A DNA stretch of 52,245 bases from Candidatus Amesbacteria bacterium RIFCSPLOWO2_01_FULL_49_25 (GCA_001773725.1 MEXP01000001.1:1-52245); one strand, 5' to 3'. Shown: positions 1 to 10,121, numbered from the stretch's first letter. Translations and numbers: made by a program. Notes: generated by a model not told the origin, from the sequence alone.

Positions 1-120
1 TCCATAGGGTCTTTTTGTCCTAGTAGAGTTAGGCCGCATCTTCACAGCCATTTCAATTTCGCCGGGTGACAGTTCAAGACAGTTACTCTGTCGTTAAGCC
101 ATTCGTGCGGGTCGGAACTT

Positions 121-818
121 CATCGATAAATCCATTGTCGCCAATGGGATAGACTATACCTTTATCGCAAAATACTTAAAAGTTTTTGTGTGTTGTATTT
201 TCTTTTTCCAGAAGTATTCATCTTCACAGCCAGATTAATAATCTCTCTAATACTCGGTTTTCCTGCAATCTTTCGACATATATTCGAAAAAAGCAAAAAG
301 TCTTTATACTTAGAAGATTTTAATGGATACTTTTCAAAGAAAGGTATCACTTTTTCGTTAATCTCGCCCAAACTCCGAACTTCAAACTTTAAGGTCTTAT
401 CGCTCCTATCAGGCCTAATAGTTCCACAGTCCAAAGTTTTCTGAAATAACTCCAGAACCTCAGACCGATCGCTATTTTGACTGACAGAAAAACTTGGCCT
501 TACCTCAAGTTTGGTCTTCAATTTACTTCTGGGAGAAAAACTGACACAAAAGCTGCCTTCTCCGTCGGCGTAACCCGACAGGTACCAACAAACATCTTGA
601 AATACTGACGTCTTAGGCATATATGCCTCCAAAGTCTACGTGGACTTTGAGTCGTTACGGGGTCAATCCCGCTTAGCGGGACGACTTCCCTCGGTACTAC
701 CATCTTAATCCGAATAAAATACAAAGATCAAGAGGCTCCACCGATATGAGTCAGTGTTTACGGTGCACGATACACCGCGAGGCGTCCAGCCTCGAGGTCG
801 GGCTTGCTTCCGCCGCTT
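121..818 (-). other. Group I intron in 23S rRNA at E. coli-equivalent position 1951, containing a LAGLIDADG ORF
   Basis: Exon continuity GGGT|AAGTTCC across 819/120. The 5' exon GUCGGGU pairs perfectly with internal guide GCCCGAC (rc of 797-803) to give P1 with U.G at the splice site. Last intron base is G. A P7-like GGUAUAGUCU lies near the 3' end. Confidence 0.88.
162..632 (-). CDS. LAGLIDADG homing endonuclease, intron-encoded
   Basis: Motif YLSGYADGEGSF; 156 aa; located inside the 23S intron. Confidence 0.9.
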   Translation of the reverse strand: MEAYMPKTSVFQDVCWYLSGYADGEGSFCVSFSPRSKLKTKLEVRPSFSVSQNSDRSEVLELFQKTLDCGTIRPDRSDKTLKFEVRSLGEINEKVIPFFEKYPLKSSKYKDFLLFSNICRKIAGKPSIREIINLAVKMNTSGKRKYNTQKLLSILR

Positions 819-838
819 ACCCGACAAGGAATTTCGCT

Positions 839-1107
839 TGCTTTATCTTTACTGCATGTCGCCATGCAGACGCCACTATCTCTTTACCCCGATTTAATCG
901 GGGATGTCTGACGTATAGTGTGTGAGGATTTCCTTCGATTTCTCTCAGGATCTTTCCTGCTGATTAACTCCACCGTTCAGATTTTTACCATTTCTGGTAC
1001 TGTCGGATACTGAGTCTTTCCAGCATATAGTCAGATTTTTGTCTCCCTCTGCGGCAAACAGAATAAAAGACAGAGGTCTCTCGCCTCACTATGGCAGCGC
1101 ACATTCC
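839..1107 (-). other. Small ORF-less group I intron in 23S rRNA at E. coli-equivalent position 1931
   Basis: 5' exon CUAUGGU pairs with internal guide GCCAUAG (rc of 1089-1095), 7 bp with terminal U.G. Exon resumes at AGCGAAATTCC. P9-like hairpin CTGCATG-GCGA-CATGCAG. Terminal intron base reads A, not G. Confidence 0.82.
887..903. repeat. Palindromic hairpin CCCCGATTTAATCGGGG (intron copy)
   Basis: Near-identical palindromes at 1165-1179, 1670-1684, 7771-7787 and 8050-8067. Confidence 0.7.
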
Positions 1108-2585
1108 ACCATAGGATCCTTATAGTTAAGACCGCCATTCACTCGAGCTTAAGTTCAAGCCTCTCCCGAATAAATCGGGGTCAGCCATCCCCATGACTTA
1201 CGAGCATTGGGCAGGCCTCAGCCTGTATACGTTCGCTTACGCGTTTGCACAGACCTGTGTTTTAGTTAAACAGTCGCAGAGTAATCTTTTGCTGCGTCCC
1301 GACTGAGTCGGGAAGGACATCTCACTAGATTACGTCCAGCTTTTTTGCCGAGTTCCTTGAACTGCCTTCTCCCGATCGCCTTGGTCTACTCGACCACCCC
1401 ACCAGTGTCGGTTTGCGGTACGGCAAGAAACATGTCTCACTGCGAATATTTTCTCGCAAACAAAAACTGTCCCAGTTATCTCCAGACATTTGCCAGAAGA
1501 TTCCCCATCCCGCTCGATTAAACGCCAGCCCGCATTTCGCGGGGCCAACTATCTTACGGTCTAAACGCGCATTCACTGCACACGCTAGGAAGTTCTTACT
1601 CGTTCAATCCCCAGTTAATAACGACACGTCCCCTGTAGCCGAATATAAACGGCTCGTCCATCAGCTACCCCCGATTTAATCGGGACTCACCTTAGGTGCC
1701 GACTTACCCTCCGTCAAACAATGTAGCGGAGGAACCCTTGGGGTTTCGGCGGTCCGAATTCTCATCGGACTTACGCTACTCATTCCGGCATTCTCACTTG
1801 AAATCGCTCCAACCAAGCTTACGCCTGACCTTCACTGCAATTTCAACGCTCCCCTACCAAATGTCCTCGACAAAGTCGGGACAAGTCTGTCTCTTCGGCA
1901 AACAGCTTGAGCCTCGATTCATTTTCCGCGCCAGACTTCAAAGTAGACCAGTGAGCTGTTACGCTTTCTTTAAAGGATGGCTGCTTCTGAGCCAACCTCC
2001 TGGCTGTCTATGAAATTTGACATCGTTTCACACTTAGCTGTTATTTAGAGGCCTTAGAGGTCAATCTGGGTTGTTTCCCTTTAGAGCGGCCCGCTTAGCC
2101 GGGTCGTTCTGACTCCCTTTCCCAAAAACTTCCAATTCGGAGTTTGATTGAACAGTACAACTTGCGCTGCACAGCCCATCCAGTGCTCTACCTGAAAGTC
2201 CCGAAGGAAAGAGGCTATACCTATATATATTTCGGGGAGAGCCAGCTATCTCCTGGTTCGATTGGCATATTACCCCTAACCACAAGTCATCCCACAGATT
2301 TGTAACTCTGAAGGGTACGGGCCTCCCCCCGGTTTTCACCGGGGTTCACCCTGCTCATGGTTAGCTCACCAGGTTTCGGGTCTTCCATCCTGCACTAAAC
2401 GCGCTGTTAACACTCGATTTCTCTCCGCCTCCCCCCGACCTGCGGGGTTAGACTCGTGCAGAACGGAAACTCGCCGGATAATTCTTCAATAGGCACGCGA
2501 TCACCCTGAGCGGCTTTGCAGCCGAAGGGCTCTCACTGCTTGTTAGCAGACAATTTCAGGTTCTATTTCACTAGGTTTTCAACCC

Positions 2586-2625
<40 letters not shown>

Positions 2626-2842
2626 AAGCCACAAGTATTTAGCCTTGGAGTGTGGTCACCCCGGATTCCCACAAAGTCGTGTGCTTCATGGTACTTGGGA
2701 ATTCAGGTCTCAAGTGAATTTAGGTTTCGTCTACACGGCTTTCACAGTTCTCTGGCCCGCTATTCCAAGCGGTTTGACTACCCTCTTTCAATCCCTCGAC
2801 CCTCCCGCAACACCCTTCGAAGCTCCTTACGGAGCAAAGTAG

Positions 2843-2873
<31 letters not shown>

Positions 2874-3232
2874 TACTCACGGAATCTCTCACGGCAAAGC
2901 CGTGATAATTTCGATTTCTTTTCCAGCTTCTACTTAGATGTTTCAGTTCGAAGCGTTCCCTCCCAGCTTACGCTGAGTCTCCAAAAGGAGGGGTTTCCCC
3001 ATTCGGACACCGCCGGATCAAAGCTTCTTGGCAGCTCCCCGACGACTATCGTGGCCATATACGTCCTTCTTCGGCTCGTAGCTCCTAGGCATCCTTTGTC
3101 TGCTTTACGTAAAAAAGATACGGCTCTTATTACCTAACTTACTCTCTTCACTTTTCAAAGTACAAGCAAGCCTGGACTAAAAGGCTCGTCTCGGCCTCCC
3201 CGCAAAAGGGAAACCGGGACCAACCCTTCAGT

Positions 3233-3309
3233 TGGTGGACTCGGAGGGACTCGAACCCTCGACCCCGTCATTGCAAATGACGTGCTCTAGCCAGCTGAGC
3301 TACGAGCCC
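3233..3309 (-). tRNA. tRNA-Ala(TGC)
   Basis: Cloverleaf with anticodon loop TTTGCAA, T loop TTCGAGT and encoded CCA. Confidence 0.95.
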
Positions 3310-3496
3310 AAACCGGCATCTGGGCCCAACTAAAAAAGCCCTCCCCTCGGAAGGCTGCCAGTCCCTTGCTATCCCCTATCAGGCAAAGCCTGTCAAGGAA
3401 AATTTTGGATTAAAAAGCAAAGTTCTCATGAATCGGCCACCTTCAAAAGGTATCCCGATATTACCCCGTCGTGCAAGCTCTGTCAAGGTGGCTACC

Positions 3497-4696
3497 TCAC
3501 TCATACCTTAAGGCCTCTATAGGATCCAATCTGCTCGCCCGAACCGCCGGCGCCAGCCCCGATACTATCCCCACCCCGGCCGACACCCCAAAAGCCATCA
3601 TCACCGATCCCGCTGTCACTGCCGTTTCAATAAATTGTCGCAAGATGGCCGATATCCCCCACCCAATCCCAATCCCTACCCCACCCCCAACCACCGACAG
3701 CAATATCGATTCAATCAAAAACTGGAGCAAAATATCTCGATTTGTAGCCCCCAGTGCCTTGCGCAAACCAATTTCCCTGGTCCTCTCCGTTACAGACACC
3801 AGCATGATATTGGCAATCCCGATCCCCCCTACAACCAGTGATATCGCCGCAATGCCAGACAGGGCCCCCGTCACCACCCCCAAAAACGAGGTTATAGACT
3901 CCAATAGTTCCTTAGGTTCCAAAATAGTAAAATCGTCATCAGTCAAATTTTTCCGATAAAAGTAGTTCTTAATTTTCCTGCTCGCCGCCGCCGCACTATC
4001 GGCGTCCCTTATCCTCACCATCACGGCCGCCGGTTTTTTAATCCCTGTCACTTTCATGGCCGTAGTCACCGGCATCAACACAAACGAGTTCTCATCGCTG
4101 TTCCCCCCCAGTCCCCCTCCCTTTTCTTTTAGTTTCCCTATTACCTCCACCTTGGACCCCGTCACATCAATCTCTCTTCCCACCGGATTCCCGACCCCCC
4201 CAAACAACTCCTCATAGACCTTATGCCCAATCACCCCCACCATTTGACTTCGCTCCAGCATACTTCTGCTGAAAAACTTTCCCGCCTCTATCTCCACATT
4301 CCCAAACTCCAAATATTCTTCGCCCACTCCTGCCAAATTTCCAAAGTAAGTTTTAGATCGGTATTTCATTGTCGCCCCCTTGGATATCATTCCGCTAACC
4401 TTGACAATCGGGTCACCCAAATCCCCCATCTGTCTGACGTCACTAAAGTCAAATTTTGCTTCCACGTTTCTTGGCGGCCCGCCGGAAAAACTCACTTTAC
4501 CCGGAGAGATAAGCAGCACATTCGACCCGAGAGATTCAAACTCCTCCGTCACAAAAGCCTGCAGACCGTTTCCGATAGACACCAAAAGTATTACCGCCGC
4601 AACCCCGATAATAATCCCCAAAGTGGTCAAAGCCGACCTAGTTTTATTAGTCCTAATCGCTCTCGCCGCGCTCCTTACTAGTTCAACTGTGTCCAT
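3497..4696 (-). CDS. ABC transporter permease, MacB/FtsX family
   Basis: N-terminal RAIRTNKTRSALTTLGIIIGVAAVI; C-terminal FtsX segment TERTREIGLRKALGA. Confidence 0.93.
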   Translation of the reverse strand: MDTVELVRSAARAIRTNKTRSALTTLGIIIGVAAVILLVSIGNGLQAFVTEEFESLGSNVLLISPGKVSFSGGPPRNVEAKFDFSDVRQMGDLGDPIVKVSGMISKGATMKYRSKTYFGNLAGVGEEYLEFGNVEIEAGKFFSRSMLERSQMVGVIGHKVYEELFGGVGNPVGREIDVTGSKVEVIGKLKEKGGGLGGNSDENSFVLMPVTTAMKVTGIKKPAAVMVRIRDADSAAAASRKIKNYFYRKNLTDDDFTILEPKELLESITSFLGVVTGALSGIAAISLVVGGIGIANIMLVSVTERTREIGLRKALGATNRDILLQFLIESILLSVVGGGVGIGIGWGISAILRQFIETAVTAGSVMMAFGVSAGVGIVSGLAPAVRASRLDPIEALRYE

Positions 4697-5372
4697 TTGC
4701 TATCCTCCCGTCTTTTATAACTACCTGCCTTTTGGCCCGCCTGGCGATGTTGGGGTCATGTGACACCAATATTATAGTTACCCCACCCTCATGCAGGTCT
4801 TCAAATAATTTAATTATTTCCTCGCCGGTTTTCGAATCCAAGTTTCCCGTCGGCTCATCCGCCAATAAAAGCGACGGGTTAGTAACCAGAGCCCTAGCAA
4901 TCGCTACCCTCTGCTGTTGCCCTCCCGAAAGTTGAGATGGCCTGTTTTGCAGCCGATCCCCCAGACCCACCTTGATCAATTCATTTTTGGCTATTTCATG
5001 TCGCCCGGATGCAGAAATACCCCGATAAACCAGCGGCAGCTCCACATTAACAATTGCCGGTGTTGCCCGCAGTAAATTAAACTGCTGAAACACTAGCCCT
5101 ATTTTTTCATTTCGCAGTTTTGCCAATTTGTTGTCACTCAAATTTTTGGTGTTTATTCCATCCACAAATATCTCCCCCGCGCTTTGCCGATCCATTAGTC
5201 CAATCAGATGCAAAAGCGTCGACTTTCCCGATCCCGACGGCCCGGTAATAGCGACAAATTCTCCCTTAACGACTTCAAAAGACACCCTATCCAAGGCTTT
5301 CACCATGCTCTCACTGCTAGCCGGGTCCCCATACACTCGACTGACATTTTTAAATTCCACTACTGGTACCAT
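4683..5372 (-). CDS. ABC transporter ATP-binding protein, MacB/LolD type
   Basis: Walker A GPSGSGKST, signature LSGGQQQRVAIARAL, Walker B LLLADEPTGNLD. Confidence 0.95.
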   Translation of the reverse strand: MVPVVEFKNVSRVYGDPASSESMVKALDRVSFEVVKGEFVAITGPSGSGKSTLLHLIGLMDRQSAGEIFVDGINTKNLSDNKLAKLRNEKIGLVFQQFNLLRATPAIVNVELPLVYRGISASGRHEIAKNELIKVGLGDRLQNRPSQLSGGQQQRVAIARALVTNPSLLLADEPTGNLDSKTGEEIIKLFEDLHEGGVTIILVSHDPNIARRAKRQVVIKDGRIANGHS

Positions 5373-6355
5373 ACTTTTTGCCCCTCGACAACACCACTCT
5401 TTATTTCCACCTCTTCGTCTCCTTCCAATCCTATCTCCACTCTTTGCCGTTGCCCCCCCGGCAGCTCCACCTCCCCCTCCCCCACCGCCTCGATAGGCAG
5501 CACCAGCACCCCCTTCGCCTCCTCCACTGTTAGTGCCGCATCTCCATTCATCCCCACTCTTAATATCTTAATATCTTCTTCACTTAATATCTTAACTCTC
5601 ACCGAAAACACCGTCGCCCCCGCATCAGACTCGTGAGACGAAAAATCTATGCTGGTTATCTCCCCCTCCAGCTTTTCATCCGGATAAGCATCCAAGGTCA
5701 CCTCCATTGCCTTGCCCACACCTACCAAATTCAATTCCGTCTCATCCACTTCAGATTCAAAATACAAAGACTCGGGATCCACTATATCCACCCCATCTGC
5801 CACCCCCACTGTTTCCCCAGCTACAGTCACAGTTATATTTACCACCACTCCGTCAATCGGCGATATCAAGTTGGCGTTCTGCCTCGCCCTTACCGCCGTC
5901 TGCCAAGCGTCATAAGCCTTATCCCGTGCCGTCTGCGCCGTCACCCGATCGTTTTTCTGTGCAAACGTCTCATCCTTGTCATGGCCCTTCACCTGGTCCT
6001 CGATCTCCTTGGCATTCGCGTCCGCCGCAGCGTAACTATAATAAGCCGCCGTCTCCACCGCCGCCGCATCCCGGGCATCCAATCCCATCACCGCTTGTCC
6101 TTTCTTTATCCTGTCCCCCCCCGCCACTTTTACGTACCCCAACTTACCCACCCCACAAAATCGCAAACTAGCCTCCCTGCCCGCGACAATTTTTCCCGAC
6201 ATCACCAAAGTCTTTCGCACATCCTTCCTCTCCACCACCGCCACCTTCATATTTTTATCATTACTGCTTTCCCGACTATTTCGCCACCACCAAAATCCCG
6301 CCATCCCCAACCCTATCAGCAAAAAAATAACGGCCCTCCGCCTCAAAAATTTCAT
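5360..6355 (-). CDS. HlyD/MacA-type efflux periplasmic adaptor
   Basis: N-terminal TM; lipoyl/barrel pattern ISPIDGVVVNITVTVAGETV; start of the macAB-like operon. Confidence 0.88.
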   Translation of the reverse strand: MKFLRRRAVIFLLIGLGMAGFWWWRNSRESSNDKNMKVAVVERKDVRKTLVMSGKIVAGREASLRFCGVGKLGYVKVAGGDRIKKGQAVMGLDARDAAAVETAAYYSYAAADANAKEIEDQVKGHDKDETFAQKNDRVTAQTARDKAYDAWQTAVRARQNANLISPIDGVVVNITVTVAGETVGVADGVDIVDPESLYFESEVDETELNLVGVGKAMEVTLDAYPDEKLEGEITSIDFSSHESDAGATVFSVRVKILSEEDIKILRVGMNGDAALTVEEAKGVLVLPIEAVGEGEVELPGGQRQRVEIGLEGDEEVEIKSGVVEGQKVWYQ

Positions 6356-6645
6356 ACAAATTGCATTTTAGCACCAAGCATCCTACTATTAATACATCGT
6401 CAGATACCTTCTCATTATTCCCGCACTAATCTTCCTTGCCATCACCGGCACGCTTCTCTATGGCCTGATTATCACCCCTCGTCTCAACTCAAGGATGGTT
6501 TGCATTCAATCCCTCTCCCGCTCTTGCTTCTTGGGCACTCCCCTTTGCTTCGATTTCCCCAACCCCTGCTCCACCCCACCACTCTGGTACCCTCCAACCC
6601 GCTATTGAGATATAATCCACCAAAGAAAGCTTTCCTGATTTCTAT

Positions 6646-6868
6646 GGGCTGCTGGTTCAGCGGTAGAACGCGTTCCTGATAGCGTGCCGACCATTGGGCG
6701 GATAGTTCAATGGTAGAACGCATTCCTGATAAGAATGAGGCTCGTGGTCCGATTCCACGTCCGCCCACCATTCTGTCGGCACGATATATCAAAGCTTTTG
6801 GGGCAGGTGCCCCAAGTCGCTTTGTTATAAGAACGAAGTGCATGGTTCGACTCCATGGCAGCCCACCA
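6646..6868 (+). tRNA. tRNA-Ile(GAT), interrupted gene; insert of 148 nt in the anticodon loop
   Basis: Exons 6646-6681 and 6830-6868 (boundary ambiguous by 2 nt) assemble into GGGCTGC..GCAGCCC acceptor, GTTC/GAAC D stem, CGTTC-CTGATAA-GAACG anticodon arm, CATGG-TTCGACT-CCATG T arm, ACCA. Confidence 0.8.
6696..6770 (+). tRNA. tRNA-Ile(GAT), complete, nested inside the insert of the outer tRNA-Ile
   Basis: GGGCGGA/TCCGCCC acceptor, GTTC/GAAC D stem, CATTC-CTGATAA-GAATG anticodon arm, CGTGG-TCCGATT-CCACG T arm, encoded ACCA. Confidence 0.93.
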
Positions 6869-7060
6869 TGACCAATCAATCAATCCGTCTTAGCCTCGTC
6901 GCCATTTCCCTCCTCACCCATTTCCAAACGCCCCTTCGTGAAGGCGCTCTTCCCCCACCCCCCGAATTCTGCTCCGGCCCAATCTGTGTTAGCATCATGG
7001 GCCAACATTTCCAACCCGACGCATCACTTTCGAAAGCCATTTTTGGCCCTATCCGACCAT

Positions 7061-7282
7061 TCAAAGAACTCGACGCAATCCTTTCTTAATCCCCGCTATC
7101 TCCCGCTCGATCCCCTCCACCATGTCCCTATACACCATATATTCGGTGTACCTCAGCTCGGATAAAGAATCTTCATGCCTCACCCCCCGAAACAGCCTCT
7201 TCTTCTCCTCATAAATCTTCTTATACTTTAGGAGTTGCTCCTCCAAATACCCAAGCCGTGCTCTACTGTCTGTTCTGCTCAT
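7061..7282 (-). CDS. Small coiled-coil-like hypothetical protein
   Basis: 73 aa charged ORF overlapping the upstream ORF end, operon-like. Confidence 0.55.
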   Translation of the reverse strand: MSRTDSRARLGYLEEQLLKYKKIYEEKKRLFRGVRHEDSLSELRYTEYMVYRDMVEGIEREIAGIKKGLRRVL

Positions 7283-7532
7283 TTCCCCATTCTAACATCC
7301 ACGCCTCCCATTCCTTCCTTACCCAATTCTTTACCCCAATAGCCCTAAGCACAATGCCCAAATATACTGGATTAAGCCATACCGGCGGCGAATCCACCCA
7401 CTCAAAACGCCTTCCGCACTTTCCGCAATCTACATTTATCGGGGAATATCCCCGACTCTGCATCCTCAGCCTCTTGGCCGGACAATCCGCCTCTGCACAA
7501 ATCAGCGCCACAAGCTTATTGTACCCCACCAA
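7263..7532 (-). CDS. Small hypothetical protein with Cys pairs (CGKCG)
   Basis: 89 aa ORF; possible zinc ribbon ICAEADCPAKRL..VDCGKCGRRFEW; start uncertain (TTG/GTG). Confidence 0.5.
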   Translation of the reverse strand: MVGYNKLVALICAEADCPAKRLRMQSRGYSPINVDCGKCGRRFEWVDSPPVWLNPVYLGIVLRAIGVKNWVRKEWEAWMLEWGNEQNRQ

Positions 7533-7556
7533 AAAACCCGCCTCCAGACGGGTTTT
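7531..7556 (-). terminator. Intrinsic terminator downstream of 16S rRNA
   Basis: Minus strand AAAACCCG-TCTGGAGG-CGGGTTTTTT hairpin plus T run. Confidence 0.75.
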
Positions 7557-8740
7557 ATATTCTCTCAGGTTCCAAAAAGTGGTGGGAAAAACAGCGCCGA
7601 GTCACTTTGACGTTTGTGACTTAGCCTGCCAATGTTGGTTGGTTTATTAAAGTGGCCGACCAAAAAGGACCACTGGGGTAAAAATACTCCTAGAAAGGAG
7701 GTGATCCATCCCCAGCTTCGGCTAGGGATACCTTGTTACAACTTAGCCCTCATCGCCGAGTTTACCCTCTTCCCGATTAAATCGGGACGTCAGGCACCCC
7801 CGACTTTGCTGGCTTGATGGGCGGTGTGTACAAAAGGCGAGAACGTATTCACCGCGGTCTGCTGATCCGCGATTACTACCAAGTCCATCTTCATGGGGGC
7901 GAGTTTCAGCCCCCAATCTGAACTGAGGGGTGTTTTGCTGGGATTAGCTCCGCCTTGCGGCTTGGCAACCCATTGTTCCACCCCATTGTAGGATGTGTGT
8001 GGCCCCAGATATAAGGATCATGCTGACTTGACGTCATCCCCTCCTTCCTCCCCGATAAATATCGGGGCAGTCTCCCATGAGTAATCAACATGGGATAGGG
8101 GTTGCGCTCGTTTCGGCACTTAAGCCGACACCCCACGGCACGAGCTGAAGACAGCCATGCAACACCTGTCCAGCACTTCACACTTTCGCGTGATTTTCCA
8201 TAGTTTCCTACAGAACATTAGGTACTGGATGTCAAATCTGGGTAAGGTCCATCGCTTCGTGTCGAATTGAACCACATGCTCCCCTGGTTGTGCGCCTTCC
8301 CGTCAATTCCTTTAAGTTTCAACCTTGCGGCCGTACTCCCCAGGCGGCCCGCTTCACGCGTTAGCTCCGACCCCTCCAAAAAAGGAAGGATCAAGCGGGC
8401 ATGGTTTACAGCTAGGACTACAGGGGTCTCTAATCCCTTTCGCTCCCCTAGCTTTCGTTCCTCAGCGTCAGTGCGGCCCCAGGTACCTGCCTTCGCCCTC
8501 GGTGTTCCTGACAATATCAACGCATTTCACTGCTACACTGTCAGTTCCAGTACCCCCTAACCGACTCAATCACGTAAGTTTTTCGTCCGGATCCGAGGTT
8601 GGGCCTCGGGCTTTCAAACGAAACTTTACGTGACGCCTACGAACTCTTTACGCCCAGTAAATCCGGATAACGCTCGCACCCCACGTATTACCGCGGCTGC
8701 TGGCACGTGGTTAGCAGGTGCTTATTCTACAGGTACCGTC

Positions 8741-9052
8741 CCCCTCACCTTTTTGCCAACAAACCGACACTTCTTTTTAACCTAATTTTTAACATTTGCA
8801 TTCCTTTGCCGTGATTTTTCAATTTTCTTTCACGATCTAGTGCATCTAAGTGTGATTTGTATCCCTCACAGTAAACTAATTCCCATGGGATATATGGTTT
8901 GGTAGCAAAACTTTGACCTTTATTGTGTTCTTCTAATCTTTTTTTTAAATTATCAGAATAACCAACATACCATTGGTCAAAATCCTTACTCCAAAGCATA
9001 TACACCCAATACATCAAATCTAGTTTACTAAATTTGGCAAAAAGGTGAGGGG
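8741..9052 (-). other. Insertion in 16S variable helix 17/V3 region closed by a 19-bp perfect inverted repeat
   Basis: CCCCTCACCTTTTTGCCAA (8741-8759) is the exact reverse complement of TTGGCAAAAAGGTGAGGGG (9034-9052). Confidence 0.85.
8745..9017 (-). CDS. GIY-YIG endonuclease encoded within the 16S rRNA insertion
   Basis: YWVYMLWSKDFDQWYVGYSDNLKKRLEEHNKG; stop codon lies inside the left arm of the inverted repeat. Confidence 0.88.
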   Translation of the reverse strand: MMYWVYMLWSKDFDQWYVGYSDNLKKRLEEHNKGQSFATKPYIPWELVYCEGYKSHLDALDRERKLKNHGKGMQMLKIRLKRSVGLLAKR

Positions 9053-9458
9053 CTTCCCTGTCAAAAGGAGTTTACAACCCGAAGGCCTTCATCCTCCACG
9101 CGGCGTCGCTGCGTCAGACTTTCGTCCATTGCGCAATATTCCTAGTTGCTGCCATCCGTAGATGTACTGCCCGTATCTCAGTGCAGTTGTGGCTGACCGA
9201 CCTCTCAGTCCAGCTACCCGTCATCGCCTTGGTAGGCTATTACCCCACCAACTAGCTGATAGGAATTAGGCTCCTCCATCGGCGGCCAGTTACGGCCTTT
9301 TCCTACAAAGCTTTACGCAAAGTAGGATTATGCGGTATTAATTGGCCTTTCGGCCAGCTATTCCCCACCATAGGGTAGATTCCTAATCATTACTCACCCG
9401 TCTGCGACTGTCCGGTAGCCTCTTGCGAGATCACCGAACCGTTCCACTTGCATGCCTA

Positions 9459-9501
<43 letters not shown>

Positions 9502-9633
9502 AAAAAAATTCCCACCACTTCTTGAAATCCAAGAAATGGCTTACCTTACTCATAAAAACACTGTCTTTGTCAACGAGCTAGACTCTCCAGAAAACGAAGC
9601 CAATTTTAACTCATATCCACATCCCTGTAAAGC

Positions 9634-10074
9634 TCAAACATCAATATCAGGAGTCATGTTGTCCGGGCCCACCAAACTTTCCAAGCTCACCCACCCTCCC
9701 ACCATGCCCAACGCAGCAAATTTCAGCTCGTCACTCCAAGTTATCGTCTTTCTTTCCCTCTGCAGGTATAGTTTCACCAAATCCGGCCTGACTTTTCTTC
9801 GCATCAAGCACCCATAACCCAAAAAGGCGTAAATTCTGCAATTACGCGGCTGTTCCAGTGTTCCGTGAACCGAGCACCTACCCCCTTGCAAATTAGGACA
9901 AGGGCCCACCAGTTCATACATCCCATCCTTTCGTTTATCCCGCAAAACCGCTCCTTTAGCCTTCAGTCTTTCATACTCGTCAGGTCTCAATTGAAGTTCG
10001 ATATCCTGACAGCACGCGGCGTGGCAAATATTTATGCAATCCACCTTCATAAAGGCCAGATTATATCCCTTCAA
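9634..10074 (-). CDS. YkgJ-like Cys-cluster protein
   Basis: CINICHAACCQD...GPCPNLQGGRCSVHGTLEQPRNCRIY; probable start at MKVDC. Confidence 0.7.
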   Translation of the reverse strand: MKGYNLAFMKVDCINICHAACCQDIELQLRPDEYERLKAKGAVLRDKRKDGMYELVGPCPNLQGGRCSVHGTLEQPRNCRIYAFLGYGCLMRRKVRPDLVKLYLQRERKTITWSDELKFAALGMVGGWVSLESLVGPDNMTPDIDV

Positions 10075-10121
10075 GGAGCTTATATGTCACCACTGCCGCG
10101 GCCACATGCACATTCAGCGAT

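Noticed and set aside
6380-6606. Hydrophobic plus-strand frame IVRYLLIIPALIFLAITGTLLYGLIITPRL
   Set aside because: No start codon or SD; possibly a fragment of a membrane protein, not callable.
6682-6829. Insert in tRNA-Ile as a group I intron
   Set aside because: After removing the inner tRNA only about 73 nt remain, no P3-P8 core is visible, and the last base is not G.
6682-6829. Canonical archaeal bulge-helix-bulge at the tRNA-Ile junctions
   Set aside because: Only a weak 4-bp helix with two wobble pairs could be drawn between TGAT and GTTA, and the inner helix does not follow the standard geometry. Left open but not claimed.
7790-8633. ORFs within the 16S gene outside the GIY-YIG insertion
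   Set aside because: Conserved rRNA sequence, spurious frames.
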